From NCBI GenBank assembly GCA_038049695.1, contig CP142456.1, forward strand, positions 74,423,422 through 74,487,421: a DNA stretch of 64,000 nt. Direction: 5' to 3'. Below are positions 49,970-61,185 of the stretch, piece by piece. A model generated the notes under the pieces. That model saw only the letters and a program-made list of their open reading frames with translations. It was not told where the DNA came from and did no database searches. Both the position numbers and the translations under genes were made by a program. Source of the DNA: Cinnamomum chago. Its lineage: Eukaryota; Streptophyta; Magnoliopsida; Laurales; Lauraceae. Numbering within the stretch: the stretch's first letter is position 1; the number at the start of each line of letters is the position of its first letter.

Positions 49970-51327
49970 GATAATATTTGGTTCGCGGTAATTAAGGTCA
50001 GAATGGAATTATCACGTTTGGTTTGTAAAAAAATAGCGGAATGACCATTACTTCCGGAATCATCATTCCTTTGTATAAGGGAATCATCATTCCATTGGAG
50101 AGAGGAATGAATGACCATTCCATTCCTTTCTAACATTTCGTTGAGACCAAAATACCTCTCCACCCTCCTCTAATGGGTAAGGCGACAACCGTCTTCTCCT
50201 TCTCCCGTCAAGCACGACAGGAGACGCGAGGCGGCACGACAATGCGTGGCTCCGGTGACAGTAGTCTTCTTCTCCCGCAACGGCTGAGCCTAAGATTAAA
50301 TTGATCTCTCTCTTCTCCTCCTCAATTCTATTCTGAGACAAAATATGCAACTAGAGAAACAAGAGGAAAGTTCCAGAGCCTCTACGTCTCTTCCTCTCTG
50401 GCCACGGTGCGGTCAGCGACGACGTGTGAAGGTGAGGGCAGCAACGGCGAGCCTTTCTTCCCCTTCTCTATTTTCCTTCTCTGCTCACTGCACAGACCTC
50501 TGCTCCGTTCTGCAGCCTCCAGGCAGTCTCTCGAACCCAGTCTGATCAGATCTTTACGATGTCTTATTCTTCTCCAATCCCAGTGACCCACCAATCCGAT
50601 CTAATCTCTACGATCTCTTCTTCCTCTCCAATCCCGATGACCGGCTTTTTCCTTAACCAGAAGCCGGACGCATTTGCCGGAAATCCTAATTTGTGCAGCA
50701 AACAGCTGAAGAACCCATGCTCCATCTCTTCAACTCTCTCCACTCTGCCCAATGTCTCCACGTCTCCACTCACGATCGCCGTGATCCCGAAAACCCTCGG
50801 CAGCCATGGCAGCATTGCCGCAATGGCGGCCAGAGGGAACGCTAGCCATTCACAGAAGGAATGAGGGCTAAGGCCGAGGACAATCACCGGAATCGTCATC
50901 GGGGATTTGGTCGGAATCGGCATTGTCTCTATATGGTCTTTCTCTACATCTATCATAGTAGGAAGAAAAGAGACAGAAGAGACAAAGAGATGGGGGTTGC
51001 AAGATGGGAAGAAGAGAGGGGGGGAGGAGGGAGGCCGGCCCAGATGTTGCCGCCGAGGCCTACTGGCTGGTCTCCTTCCCAGCTGATGCTGGGAGGAGGA
51101 GGAAGAGGGTATTTTGGTCCGTCTTATGTGTCATTTTATTCAATTCCGGGCATTATTCCAACGTACCAAACGCATGATCAGGAATAAGAATTCTATTACT
51201 AGATTGATTCTTTAGTCTAACCAAACGTTGGAATGAAAATGACCATTCCTGCCTCATATCATTCCAGATTCATTTCACTCTCCATTCTATTCCTGCCTAA
51301 AACCATTTTAGCGAACCAAACGCTACC
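49970..51327. mobile_element. PIF/Harbinger-like non-autonomous element carrying a receptor-kinase fragment
   Basis: The ends are inverted: left GATAATATTTGGTTCGC, right (reverse complement) GGTAGCGTTTGGTTCGC, differing only by transitions in the first 17 bases. TTA flanks both sides (49967-49969, 51328-51330), the PIF/Harbinger-type duplication. Subterminal ATTCC/GGAAT words are abundant on both sides. The 1.36-kb interior is GC-richer than its surroundings and contains LRR receptor-kinase sequence (50559-51000). No transposase is present. Confidence 0.75.
50559..51000 (+). pseudogene. Captured LRR receptor-like kinase fragment (juxtamembrane region)
   Basis: The plus-strand frame reads PDAFAGNPNLCSKQLKNPCS, then STLSTLPNVSTSP, AIAVIPKTL-like, an in-frame TGA at 50862-50864, then RTITGIVIGDLVGIGI and, after a frameshift, FLYIYHSRKKRD. 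This is the order found in plant LRR receptor kinases of the At2g23300/At4g37250 type: end of the ectodomain, membrane span, then a basic stop-transfer. LRRs and kinase domain are absent. A ~65-bp tandem repeat (TCTCCAATCCC..TGAC twice, near 50570 and 50625) precedes it. Broken frames mean no intact product. Confidence 0.75.
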
Positions 51328-51330
51328 TTA

Positions 51331-52396
51331 TGAATTTATATGGATTCAGATAAACTAGACCGTTGGATTGAGGGTCAATTTTTCTTTTTTGATATATAGC
51401 TATTAAACTTGTGGAACATGGATGAAGGGGTTAGAAGTATCAGATTTACTTAAAATTTAATATGTAAGTTAGCCCCACTTGGATCTTTTAGTCCCCCTTG
51501 TCCTATGACCAGTGAGATCTCACAGTGGGCCCCAATAGGCAGTCCGTACCGTAAACCATAGGGACAATCCTTACAGTAAGGACCGCCTCCCATAATAAAA
51601 TATGATATGACGAGAGAAACAATTGTGCTTGAACTTGCAAATGATGTTGTTCAAAAAAGCAAAATATATTTTCTAATTTTGGATTTTCTAGGGATATAAT
51701 TAGGCAAATATTGCAAATAAAATAGTATTTTTTCATTAAAAAAATAGTATATATATATATATTTTATTATTGTTATATTTACATTTTGTGGTGATACGTT
51801 AAGAATATCATTTCAATTATATGCCATGAATTGTGGTGTTTTAAAAATATCAAAATATTTTTTTAGATAAAAATTCATTTGAAATTGTTTGGATATATCT
51901 AACGTAAGCTAACAATGACACCAGTGAGTATAGGTTCATGACCACATCAAAGAAAATGGGTTGGGCGAACAAGACGTGGATGGTTGAATTTATAGAAGTG
52001 GAACTCATCCGCGAATTTATAGGTAATCAATTGCTTTGGGTAATCTTAAAGAATTTGCAATGTCTTATTGTCTAAGAATCTAATTCCTTAGTAGCTGTGA
52101 TATTGGTCACTTTCAATTTATGGATGGTGATGAAAAGATACTGATTAAACAATAAGGAATTCGCTAGAGTTGTCAATTGCTACACTAAGCATCAGTTGTT
52201 TAGCATCGGATTCAAGATTAATGGTTCCAAGTCAAATTCAGAATCAAGTTTCAGACTTTGAAGCCTTCTTTGCTTCTATCTGAATCTTACGGAACTGATG
52301 GTTAATGCATTTATTGAATGTATCAAAAAATGCCTGTGCTCAACTGAGGTCATGGTGCCAGAGAGAGCTCAAATTTAGACTCAAAACTCATGTCGG
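51331..52396. other. Intergenic DNA, no gene recognised
   Basis: AT-rich sequence with short simple repeats (a TA run at about 51748-51765). No protein family or RNA gene is visible. Confidence 0.5.
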
Positions 52397-52620
52397 ACTC
52401 TTTTTTTTTTTTTTTCCTGCTTTCAAAGGGTTCCCAACTTTTTAGGGTGGACTAATCCCTCCGGCCCAGAGAGAAGGCGAGTAAACACCAATGTGCCCCT
52501 AAGGTGGTAGCACTAGTGCACTCAACCTTAAATAATGGAGAACCAGGGGTCGATACCAAGATCTCTAGCTTCGGAAGAGAGATGAACCGTGGTCCTGACC
52601 ACTCGGCCAAGACTTCTTCG
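52397..52620 (-). repeat. SINE, minus strand, with recognisable pol III boxes
   Basis: On the minus strand, A-box TGGCCGAGTGGTCAGG lies at about 52595-52610 and B-box-like GGTATCGACCCC at 52546-52557. These are followed by GGGGCACATTGGTG, GGCCGGAGGGATTAGTCCACCC, GTTGGGAACCCTTTGAAAGC and an A tail (T run 52401-52417 on the plus strand). It is the most complete member of the three-copy SINE family here and probably derives from a tRNA. Confidence 0.75.
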
Positions 52621-52689
52621 GTAGCTCTACTCTTAAAAGCCGTAAAAGCCCCAATTACTATAACAAAAATCCCACAAAAACACATTAAT

Positions 52690-53139
52690 TCAAATCTCCT
52701 ACCATATTAAAAAAAAAAGTCAAAAAGTAATCTCAATTCTCCACTAAAAGACAAAAAACTCCACTTTCCAATAAAAAAAAGTCAAAAAGATTTCATCACA
52801 AATAACAAAAAATAAAATACAATCATAACCCACTTATATTTTATTATTTATTCAAAATAACATTTACTCCACTCAACTCCATTAGTAAAGCCCCCAAACA
52901 GGCCCAGAGTTCACTAAGTCGGACTTAAACTATTGTGATCCTGAAAGTCCACAATTTGGACTAACGCATGTAAAAAGAGAAAAACACTAATGCTTTATAA
53001 ATAAAAGAATATCTTAATGACCCACTTGCCTGCCTACTTCCCATTAAATTCTTAGAAGTTTCACAGTAAAGATGGTTTTATTAAAGTAGTGCTAGGGCAC
53101 TTGGAAGCAGCTATGGGTTGTAAAATTATGGTGTACACG
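52690..53139. other. AT-rich intergenic DNA
   Basis: No gene is recognisable. Repeated 'ccactaaaagacaaaaaactcca' / 'ttccaataaaaaaaagtcaaaaag' phrases occur around 52715-52795. Confidence 0.4.
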
Positions 53140-53148
53140 TTTCTTGAT

Positions 53149-53229
53149 CAAAAAGTCTGTTCGGCCCGAATTTGGGGACCGGGTGCTGGCCCGGCCCGGT
53201 CCCCAAATTCGGGCCAAGTAGTTTGGCTC
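53149..53229. mobile_element. Hairpin MITE, 21-bp arms, 9-bp target duplication (relative of 37880-38022)
   Basis: The perfect arms GGCCCGAATTTGGGGACCGGG (53163-53183; one base over 20 is its full length given by position) and 53195-53215 enclose an 11-nt loop. The element begins CAAAAAGTCT and ends CCAAGTAGTTTGGCTC, flanked by TTTCTTGAT at 53140-53148 and 53230-53238. The left ten bases equal those of the hairpin at 37880, and the right end shares CCAAGTAG and CTC at the same spacing. Confidence 0.8.
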
Positions 53230-53493
53230 TTTCTTGATATCTTCCTAAGTAGATTCTATGCAGTTTCCACATTAGCAAAGCAAAGAAGACTACAAGACTT
53301 TAAGCAAAAAAAATGACTACAAGACACCTTAAAGCACAATTAACAATTCATATTCTTCTTGTCTTGGTGTTTGAATAGATTTCTTGAAGTATGCAAAAGG
53401 GCATGGCTTTAGCTGATTCAATCTCGAAAACCATGTTATTTGCTCGGAGTGGGCAAGTGGCACATAGAAGATGAGTTATTATAAACGGAAAAT

Positions 53494-53979
53494 TTCAAAT
53501 AAGGCCTTGGACTTTTGCCTTATTTAAAAAAATGACATAAGTTTCAACGCTTTTCAAATTAGTCCTTAAGTTTTGCAATAAAATTTTAATTAAGGCCACC
53601 TGGTCATTTAAAGGCATTTTTATGGTATTTTTTGTCAATTTTTTAAAATACTCATAGTATCTTTATTTAAAGTCATGACATGGTTCTGGTAGCTACTATA
53701 TTTAGTCGATCTATGTGAAAATGCTAGTTTTTCTCGATCACTATAAGGCTGTTAGTGAAAAAAGAAAGAAAATATAGGGAAGTGAAAAGGGGTTTTATTT
53801 CATTGAAAGATAATTTGGGTAGTTTAAAAATTTTGAAAAAAGAAGCTGCCGAAAAATAACTTTGAATGGATGAATGTCCTTAAATAAAAACTTTGTGGAA
53901 AACTTAAGGACTAATTTGAAAAGTTTTAAAACTTGTGTCCTTCTTTGAAATAAGGCAAAAACTTAAAAGCTTATTTGAA
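53494..53979. mobile_element. MITE with ~90-bp inverted terminal repeats
   Basis: The left end TTCAAATAAGG...TTTTGCCTTATTT and TTTTCAAATTAGTCCTTAAG are mirrored on the right as CTTAAGGACTAATTTGAAAA and AAATAAGGCAAAAACTTAA...CTTATTTGAA. The arms extend about 90 bp at each end with moderate divergence. No coding frame and no certain target duplication, so the superfamily is open. Confidence 0.8.
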
Positions 53980-55124
53980 TTTTTTACTATCATAAATAAG
54001 GGGTTTAGCTCGTAAGAGTTAGATATGTCCTTAGTTTTGATATTAGCCCGAGAGTGATCGAAGTTTAATTATTTTTTCACAGAGTTGTTTGTACAATAAT
54101 ATTGTAATACAGCATGACCTTAAGATATCGCAAGGGCAAAACATGTGATATCGTACAATTCTAAAATATTGCATGAATAGCTCCGGAAAAAAATGCCAAA
54201 ACTCCTACTGCTATAAGACGAATCTCAAGTCAAAGGGCAGAACAATATCCCTATAAATAAACTTGTAAAGTTGTACATATGGCTCTTCTGGTGTTTCCCT
54301 TGGTATAAAACATGTCCTTATATAAATGTTGAAAAATATTTAATGCAAGTGGTAGGAGTATTCATGGGTGTGCATTTGTGTTTGGGGGTCATACATGTTC
54401 GTAGGGAATAGTCCCATGGGGGCAAAAGTAGCTCAGGGATATTCACATCATCCAAATTTTTTTTTTTAGTAAAGGTGTTCATGGGCTAGGTCGAAATGGG
54501 GTGAGGAGTATTCAGGCTTGGCCCAACTTTAGACCAGAGGCCCATATTTGACATAATCATGGGCAATAAATGTTAGGCCCATTGGGTCGGGGCCAAAAGA
54601 ATCTCTTATCAGTTGTACATGCTTTCCAACCATTATCTAGACGTATTATCCCAAACTCACAAACACTCATTAGTCAGGCAGATCAAACCTGGCTTTGAAC
54701 TTTTTATCACTAAATTCAAACCCGACCCATATATTAACAATTCGATTTATATATTCAGGCCCGTCCCAAAAAGATTAGGGGGCCCAGCTCAAGAGCACCC
54801 CTTGCAAGTCGGGAAAAAAATTGACTCAATGCTAATATACAGTAGACCATTAAATTTGAACGGTCAAGATCTTAGAACTGGGCCCCACTGATTGATTTAC
54901 AGGTGGCACTAGGGAGGGCTGGATTTGAAATTAAGGATAGAACGTTGATTGTATCTACCGCGCAAAATGGGCTCGGCACCACCACTCTTCCTCCTCAGCT
55001 CCCGCTGCGCGGCGGAGAATCTCCCATCGGAACTAAAACCCTAAAACCCAAAATCAAACCCCAAAACCCAGAAATCAAAGAACTTCAACCAATCCATTGA
55101 AGTTTCCCCTCTGTAATTCTCACT
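53980..55124. other. Intergenic DNA and presumed promoter/leader of the downstream gene
   Basis: It contains phrases like 'aggtgttcatgggctaggtcg' (54473) and 'ttcaggcccgtcccaaaaagattagggggccc' (split, 54755-54785), which look like dispersed-repeat ends. The last ~150 bases (54990-55124) are rich in CCCTAAAACCC-type words, probably 5' leader. No TATA box can be fixed. Confidence 0.4.
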
Positions 55125-58100
55125 ATGCAGCCCCAATGCATCGACCTCTGCCAAAATCTCAGATCTTTCCGTCCATTTCGATGGTTTTCACATCGCAATC
55201 CATCTCCTACCTCGAATTCTCTTGGTTTTCCCTCAAATGGAAGGGTTTCCAGCATTTGTTGCAGCTCCGAGAGGCGGAAGCCGAGGAATGGAGAGAGGCA
55301 GAGAGGGAAGAGCGGCGGAGGAGGGCGGGTGAAGGTTAAGGAGAAGGAGAATGTCTGGAGCGTCGATAATGAGCTTGCGAAAGCCGAAGCGGCGGCGGAG
55401 GAATCCAAGCGGAGGAGAAGGTTAGGGAAGAGGATGAAGAATCTCCGGAAGAGGAGCCGGAAATCTGGGATGATGATCTCCCCAGCTATGTTGATGGAGG
55501 TCGAGAAAGTTCTTCAGACACAGGTAGATGATGATTTGTCTTCTCGTCTTGTATCTTGAAAGCTAGGGTTTTCATTTATGGTAGATTTATGTTTTTACTT
55601 TAAAGCCGTGGCTAGTATTGTTTGAATCTTTTTAGGGCAGAAATTCTAATGGCTGTCTTCAATGTTAATCTCCTCTAACCCTGCTCCGAGGGCTCAGTGA
55701 GATGTGTTGAACTCTTTAACCAAGAGTAGAAGCCTTGCAAGTAAATTTCAAGCGGAAAGAGGGGGGGCAAATAACAAAAATCTGCCTAACTGTGTAAAAG
55801 GTATTGTGTGTATGACAGAAAGAGAGCTATCTAATTATAGAACTCTTTAAGAAACAGACTCAAAATCAATGTGATAAGGTTAAGTTGATGATGATGATGA
55901 TGATTAATGTTTTTCCATATGAGCATAGATATGTCTACATGATGATGAAAGTTGTCTCTCTTGAATTAGAGTGTAATTGACTACAGGTTACTCACATCCT
56001 AATGCTTGAAGGTTAAGTTTTTGCAAGTTAGATTTTGTTGAGTACTTGAGTAGTTGAGTTTGCTACAGAAAAGACTGTCGCCAATTCATTTACAAATTCA
56101 CTGGATTTCTGATCTTGAGAATGTGTGGTGGCCGTCAATTGGATGGTTTGAAACAAAAGTCAGTTGTCCCAATTCAATAGCTGGTCAGTTAAAAATAAAA
56201 TGGTTCATACCACGTAGACACTGCTTGTCAAACCTAGTTATGTTGTAGAATATATCTCCTGTTAGATGTAGTTTGTTGCTATTTTATTTAATATTTATTC
56301 TCAATTTTCAGGGTTTTTTTTTTTTTCCTTTCATACTATTGATGCTATTGCTCAGCTAGAATAGCATGCTAGCATGTGTTTTAGCAGACAGGTGGTGGCC
56401 ACCAATCTGCAGTCTCAGCTCCCTCCCATCCTAGATATTCTCTGTTGGTGCACTGGATATCCTAGACATAGGGATAGGGGGCTATGAGGCTTATGGGTGT
56501 TGCTAGCAAACATTGCATTCTGGCCTGCGCTGCAGAGTCTTTTGTCTTTCCATCTTTAACAATTCAATAATCCAAACAATGTTTTCTTTCCGTTATAGAT
56601 GTGAAGCTTATAAAAGTTCAGAATATAATTTTGTCACGATTTTATCATTTGATTCCAGCTAACAGGCTTCTGTAATTTTTACAAATTCTACCTTGGGGAT
56701 ATGATTTTTCAGGAGCCAGTTATAAGACCCTCATGGAGTACATTTGCGAGTAGTGTCAGTGGCATATGGAAGGGAGTTGGAGCAATTTTTTCTCCAATCA
56801 CAGCAAAGATGGAGCCAATTGGACTTGGTAGCCAAGATGAGAACCTTTATGATTGCTTCACACTTTCCCACATTGACCAGATTCCTCCTCTTTCCGGAGG
56901 GCTCACCTCTCAAATTCAAAGGAAGATAAATTGGGTTTTCTTAAATCCATATGGCGAGATGAAGCAACCAAGTAAGGGCAGTGAAAGAAATAACGAAGCT
57001 GGCAAAGTTGGAGATGGATCTTTAGCAGAGAAAGAATCAACTTATGTGATCGATACAGGGCCGACTTTGCCTAGTTTTGAATCATTTGATTTCAGTACTA
57101 GTGATGTGTTGGAAGAAGATTTGATGGGTATGGAGCCAGGTCTTGTGTTCTTTGAGGTAGGATGCTTCCTCTTCTATTTCAGTTGCAATAGTAAAGTGAA
57201 CATCTTCTGATATATTTTGTAATGCAGTAGCTTAGGCATGATTCGTGAAAACCTTTTGTGTTTTTGATGTTTTGTAGCTGTGATTATTCCTCCGACTTCA
57301 CTAAACTTTGATCAGACACGATAACTGAAAGATGGAATGGACGCATCGTTTTTATAATTTATAGGCATGTGCTCAATGTGAATGGCACTTACTCTCTCTC
57401 CCTAGAACCCCAGGAGCCATCAGGTGAGGTAGGAATTCTGAGGTTAGGGATTTAAGTTTTGAACTTTATTATGACCTACTTCAAGCTGGTATGATTTTCA
57501 CTTGGCAGGAGCCATCAAGTGGGATAGGAACACTCTGTGTGTGTTGGTTTGGTGGGTGTGGGTGGGGTTGGTGGGAGGGTGTGCTCCAGTTACACACAGG
57601 GTCTCATACACATGGTTCAAATTAGTAACCGGCTGCATTATCGGCCGTAGTGGTTGAGACTGCTACGCTAGTTTGAAAATAGCACCGCTACGGTTTAAAA
57701 CCTATTAGAGTCAATTAGTATTAATTTAAAATATTATTTTTCCTATTTCTTTTCCTCAATAGCCTTTTTTAGAGTATTCTTTACCCTTATATGGTTCCAA
57801 ATCACTAAAAAAATACAAGATTGGTTGTTACACAATATTTGAGTTCTTTTAACAATTTAAAAAACTCACACCGCTATGCCGCTACGTATCGCCCGCTACG
57901 TAGCGTTTTAGCCACCGGCCGTTACACCCACCGCAACAGCCATTTTGATCCTTGCTCATACTAGAAGTTGTGGTAAGTCCCAATTTATTTCTATTTGTGG
58001 GTTCCAATGTGTGATAAACATTGAAGGTATAACCTTTACTTGATTTGTGGCCACATTTGCCACCTCCGTGTGTGTGTGGTTGTGTGTGTGTGTGTGTGGA

Positions 58101-58432
58101 GAGAGAGTAACTTTGTTGCTTCCGCAATGCCTAATCACACCATATAGATGTCTTGTGAAGGTGATGAAACTAGTAGTAAAAATTAATTGCTTCTTCTCAT
58201 CATGAGAAAGAAAGGTAAACCAAAAACAAGAAAGTCAACATTAAGCTTCCACCTAAGAGAGTAATTGTCTAAACAATCATTGCCTTCACATTTATTGCTT
58301 AATTTACACTGTTACAGTAAGCATGCTGGGTCTTTGCAGGATGGATCGTATTCTAGAGGACCGGTGGAGATACCAGTAGGAGAATATGACGAATCTAAGT
58401 ATTTCCTTTCTCCAACTTTTAAGTTTGAACAA
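55125..58432 (+). CDS. Probable plastid-targeted protein of unknown function, 5' part (three exons; 3' end outside window)
   Basis: Exons 55125-55523, 56713-57156 and 58340-58432 are all in phase 0 and give 312 aa. The N-terminus (MQPQCIDLCQNLRSFRPFRW...) is Ser/Arg-rich and almost free of acidic residues for ~70 residues, as in chloroplast transit peptides. A very basic Ala/Glu/Lys/Arg segment follows (AEAAAEESKRRRRLGKRMKN), then the conserved-looking part: EPVIRPSWSTFASSVSGIWKG, MEPIGLG..DENLYDC, IQRKINWVFLNPYGE, FESFDF.TSDVLEEDLMGMEPGLVFFE, DGSYSRGPVEIPVGEYDESK. I believe this belongs to an uncharacterised plant family with a lipocalin-like look, but I cannot name it. No further exon is visible up to 64000, so the intron may contain both downstream transposons. 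Confidence 0.75.
57600..57940. repeat. Possible inverted-repeat element in intron 2 of the downstream gene
   Basis: The left part (CGGCCGTAGTGGTTGAGAC, GCACCGCTACGG) and right part (CACCGCTATGCCGCTACG, GCCACCGGCCGTTAC) are rich in related GCTACG/CGGCCG words in opposite orientation. Arms align only loosely and no target duplication was found. Confidence 0.35.
58069..58109. repeat. (GT)n microsatellite followed by (GA)n
   Basis: Two GTGTGTGTG runs broken by GGTT, then GGAGAGAGAG, in intron 2 of the downstream gene's region upstream of exon 3. Confidence 0.9.
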
Positions 58433-59619
58433 GTAAGTCTTTTTGCTGCATTTATTCTTTCACAACATCTCAATTTACACCTGGACTGGATTTAAAATAT
58501 CTTAGTTTCTGTCTATCTGAACTATTATAATTCTTGAGGAGCTGTTTCTGTATAATTATCATTGAAGAATAGCTAATTAGTTATTTGTCCGTGCCACTTA
58601 TGGAATTGAATTATGCTGTTGGGGTGAACTAGTTTTTCTCCACTGGAAAAAAGTTGATTGAATCTATGATCTCTTGATGTGAGACGAAAGAATATCAACC
58701 CATGATTGACCATTCAACCCAAAAGAGATAGGTGCCTAGAATTGTAGGTTTTTTTAGTTGTTTGCTTTTATAGTAGTCCGTCTCTTGTAACGGGAATGCC
58801 TTAGCATGGTCATGTAATATTGTCCTCTCAAACTTCATGTTTGGGTTGTGACAAAAGTTTTACTTTGTCTGTCAACCTACCTATTGCAGCCCTCCTCCTT
58901 TATCTAGGCTTGGGACTGGCCGTAAAATCTGGCAAAGTTCATACTAACGGTGATGAAACTATGAAAGATAGAATAAAAAAAATGAGTGAATTTGGGAGCA
59001 TTTAGGGGGTAGTATCGATAGGTGATAAATTGAGAGAAACTCTGATGCAGCCCCGATCCAAGACAAAATAGACCAAACTGCTAATAGGGTTGGCCGAATC
59101 CCTCATTGGATTCCTATTTAGCAGTCGGTATCACACACAAGCACTCATAAGAAGAAATTGGTAAAATTGATGTATCATATAAGATGTGATATGGATATCT
59201 CATCCATTTTTATGTAGCTGGGTATTAGAAGTGGAGGCTATAAAAAGAACAAAAAGGAATGATCGAGTCCTTCCAAATTCCAATCCAGGGAGCCTCAAGT
59301 TCAATGCTGGTGGGGTGGGTGGAAATAAAAAGAGGGCCTGCGGGGACTTCTTGTGTATGGAGAACAGAAGCAAGAGAAGTACTACTTTCATTTTCTGGGA
59401 CGGTGGAAATCAAGGAATCTAATGAGTCAGGTGTTGGCCATTCATGGAATTTCAGTGGTATTCAAAGGGGTTTTGGTGACCATTAGTTATTTAAAGAGAT
59501 TCCGAAAACACAATAATTTGGGTGAGAAGTGGTGTCCCATGAAGGATGGCTTCCATTCTATGTTGACTTGAGAACATTCTCCTTCATTTGTTACTTTCAA
59601 ACACATTCATACGAGTGCC
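58433..59619. other. Presumed intron, no exon recognised
   Basis: It begins at a GTAAGT donor after exon 3 of the preceding gene. Short open frames on both strands near 59186-59571 show no family motif. Confidence 0.45.
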
Positions 59620-59627
59620 ATTGAAGT

Positions 59628-60427
59628 CAGGGGCAGACCCACATTATACGATGTGGGTGCAGCCACCCTAGGTAACTTGTTGAACTTTCTTAAAGGGCCA
59701 TGGTTTGTATGGGCTATGCACGTGATGAAACCCAAGTCCGCACCACCCCATGACCTATGTCGCCCCAACCTATTATTGAGAACTCCATTCGATTTCATTC
59801 AAACCCCCATCTCAAATCAGCAAAAGCTCTCCATACTAAAGGCTCTAAGGCTTAGTTTCCGATAGTGGCAGCAACAACTTCGTCAACTCCCTCTTTCTAT
59901 CCAACTATCTCTCTCATCTCTCTCTGTGTGCAATAGAAATCCCCAAATCTACTTCCTACAACGTACAAATATCTCTCTCTCTCTCTCTGAGTTTTTACTG
60001 TGATTACTACATGAGATGTGCCGTGAGTTTTTATTGTGAATTCTATGTTTGAGTTTTGCCTCTTGATTCCTTCATGGTCCGGATATAATAAAGTTGTTGT
60101 TGGACATGTGGTCCAGTCTTACCCAAGGTTGGAAAGCTCGAGACTCGGACTCAAATTGTTAAAAAAAAACTCGAGTAGAGTCAAAGTAGAGACTCAGGAG
60201 AGTCATGTTTTTCATAAATAATTTAAAAATATTTAAAAATAAATCTATTATTTATAAAATATAAATATGCATTTATTTACTTGCATTCATGATAATTAGT
60301 TCAAATTAATAAATTTATATATGCAAGAAAGATAGATTAGGTTATATATGCAAGAAAGATAAATTAGGTGAAAAATGTCTAGCAAAAGTTCCGCACCGCC
60401 CAAACGAAAATCCTAGGTCTGCCACTG
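59628..60427. mobile_element. hAT-type non-autonomous element (800 bp), 8-bp target duplication
   Basis: The inverted ends are CAGGGGCAGACCCA and (reverse complement) CAGTGGCAGACCTA, flanked by ATTGAAGT at 59620-59627 and 60428-60435. The interior contains a (TC)n run at about 59970-59987 and a duplicated 'atatgcaagaaagata.attaggt' phrase near 60320-60370. No transposase frame remains. Confidence 0.9.
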
Positions 60428-60877
60428 ATTGAAGTTGCTGACTCATTAGCAATAAGCAAACCAGGGGTTAAATAGAGATGTCATACTCATTTGGTAAGTG
60501 TTATTCTATACTAGTTCTTTTGGACAGGTTTATTTTGAACATTTTTCTGCTTTTTGTACCAAGTTTTTCTCCTTATGCATGTTTGCAATATAGTCCTCGC
60601 AATCTCTTAATACTATATAGTGTGGTTTTTTTATTTTTTTTAATTTTTTATGGAAGTTCTTGTCACGGAATGAAATTTAACAGTTAATTTGATATCAATC
60701 AATAAAAAGGAACGTAATTTTAGAAGGGAAGTAGTATTGTTTCGGTATAAACGGTTTCCTTTTGCTGGAACCTTTCATGGCTTGTGTGAAAGGTAACAAT
60801 TTTAGCACCACACAAATCATCAATTCAACCCCTTACTCACTAACCCTCGATAATTTAAGACTAATTTGAATTATACT

Positions 60878-61185
60878 TGTTAAACAAGGCCCAGGCCCAT
60901 AATTAGATCCAGTCCAGCATGATCCAGTCCAGCATGATTGTCTTGCGTGCCTTGGTTTGGTCAAAGATTACACAGTTGTACATATTATCTTAATTGATTG
61001 CTTTCCTAACTTAGATTAGTGATTAGTGTAATTAGTTGGTTTCCAATGTAAAGAGCCTAGATTAAGGCATGTATATTCCTATATATTGGTGATCATTCTC
61101 CAAGAGAAGACACACAAATTAATACAATCTTGAGAGTATATTCAAAACTCTTTTCTATGAAAAGTCTGTGATCGTGAGTTTGTCA
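60878..61185 (+). repeat. 5' LTR (308 bp)
   Basis: It differs from the 3' LTR by six substitutions over 293 aligned bases and by a 15-bp tandem duplication (GATCCAGTCCAGCAT) present only here. The divergence of about 2% indicates a fairly recent insertion. Confidence 0.95.

Noticed and set aside
50150..50560. GC-rich segment left of the RLK fragment considered as a second captured gene
   Set aside because: Open frames on both strands show no recognisable domain; may be cargo but cannot be named.
57600..57940. GCTACG/CGGCCG-rich stretch considered as a definite TIR transposon
   Set aside because: Arms do not align well and no flanking duplication was found; kept only as a low-confidence repeat.
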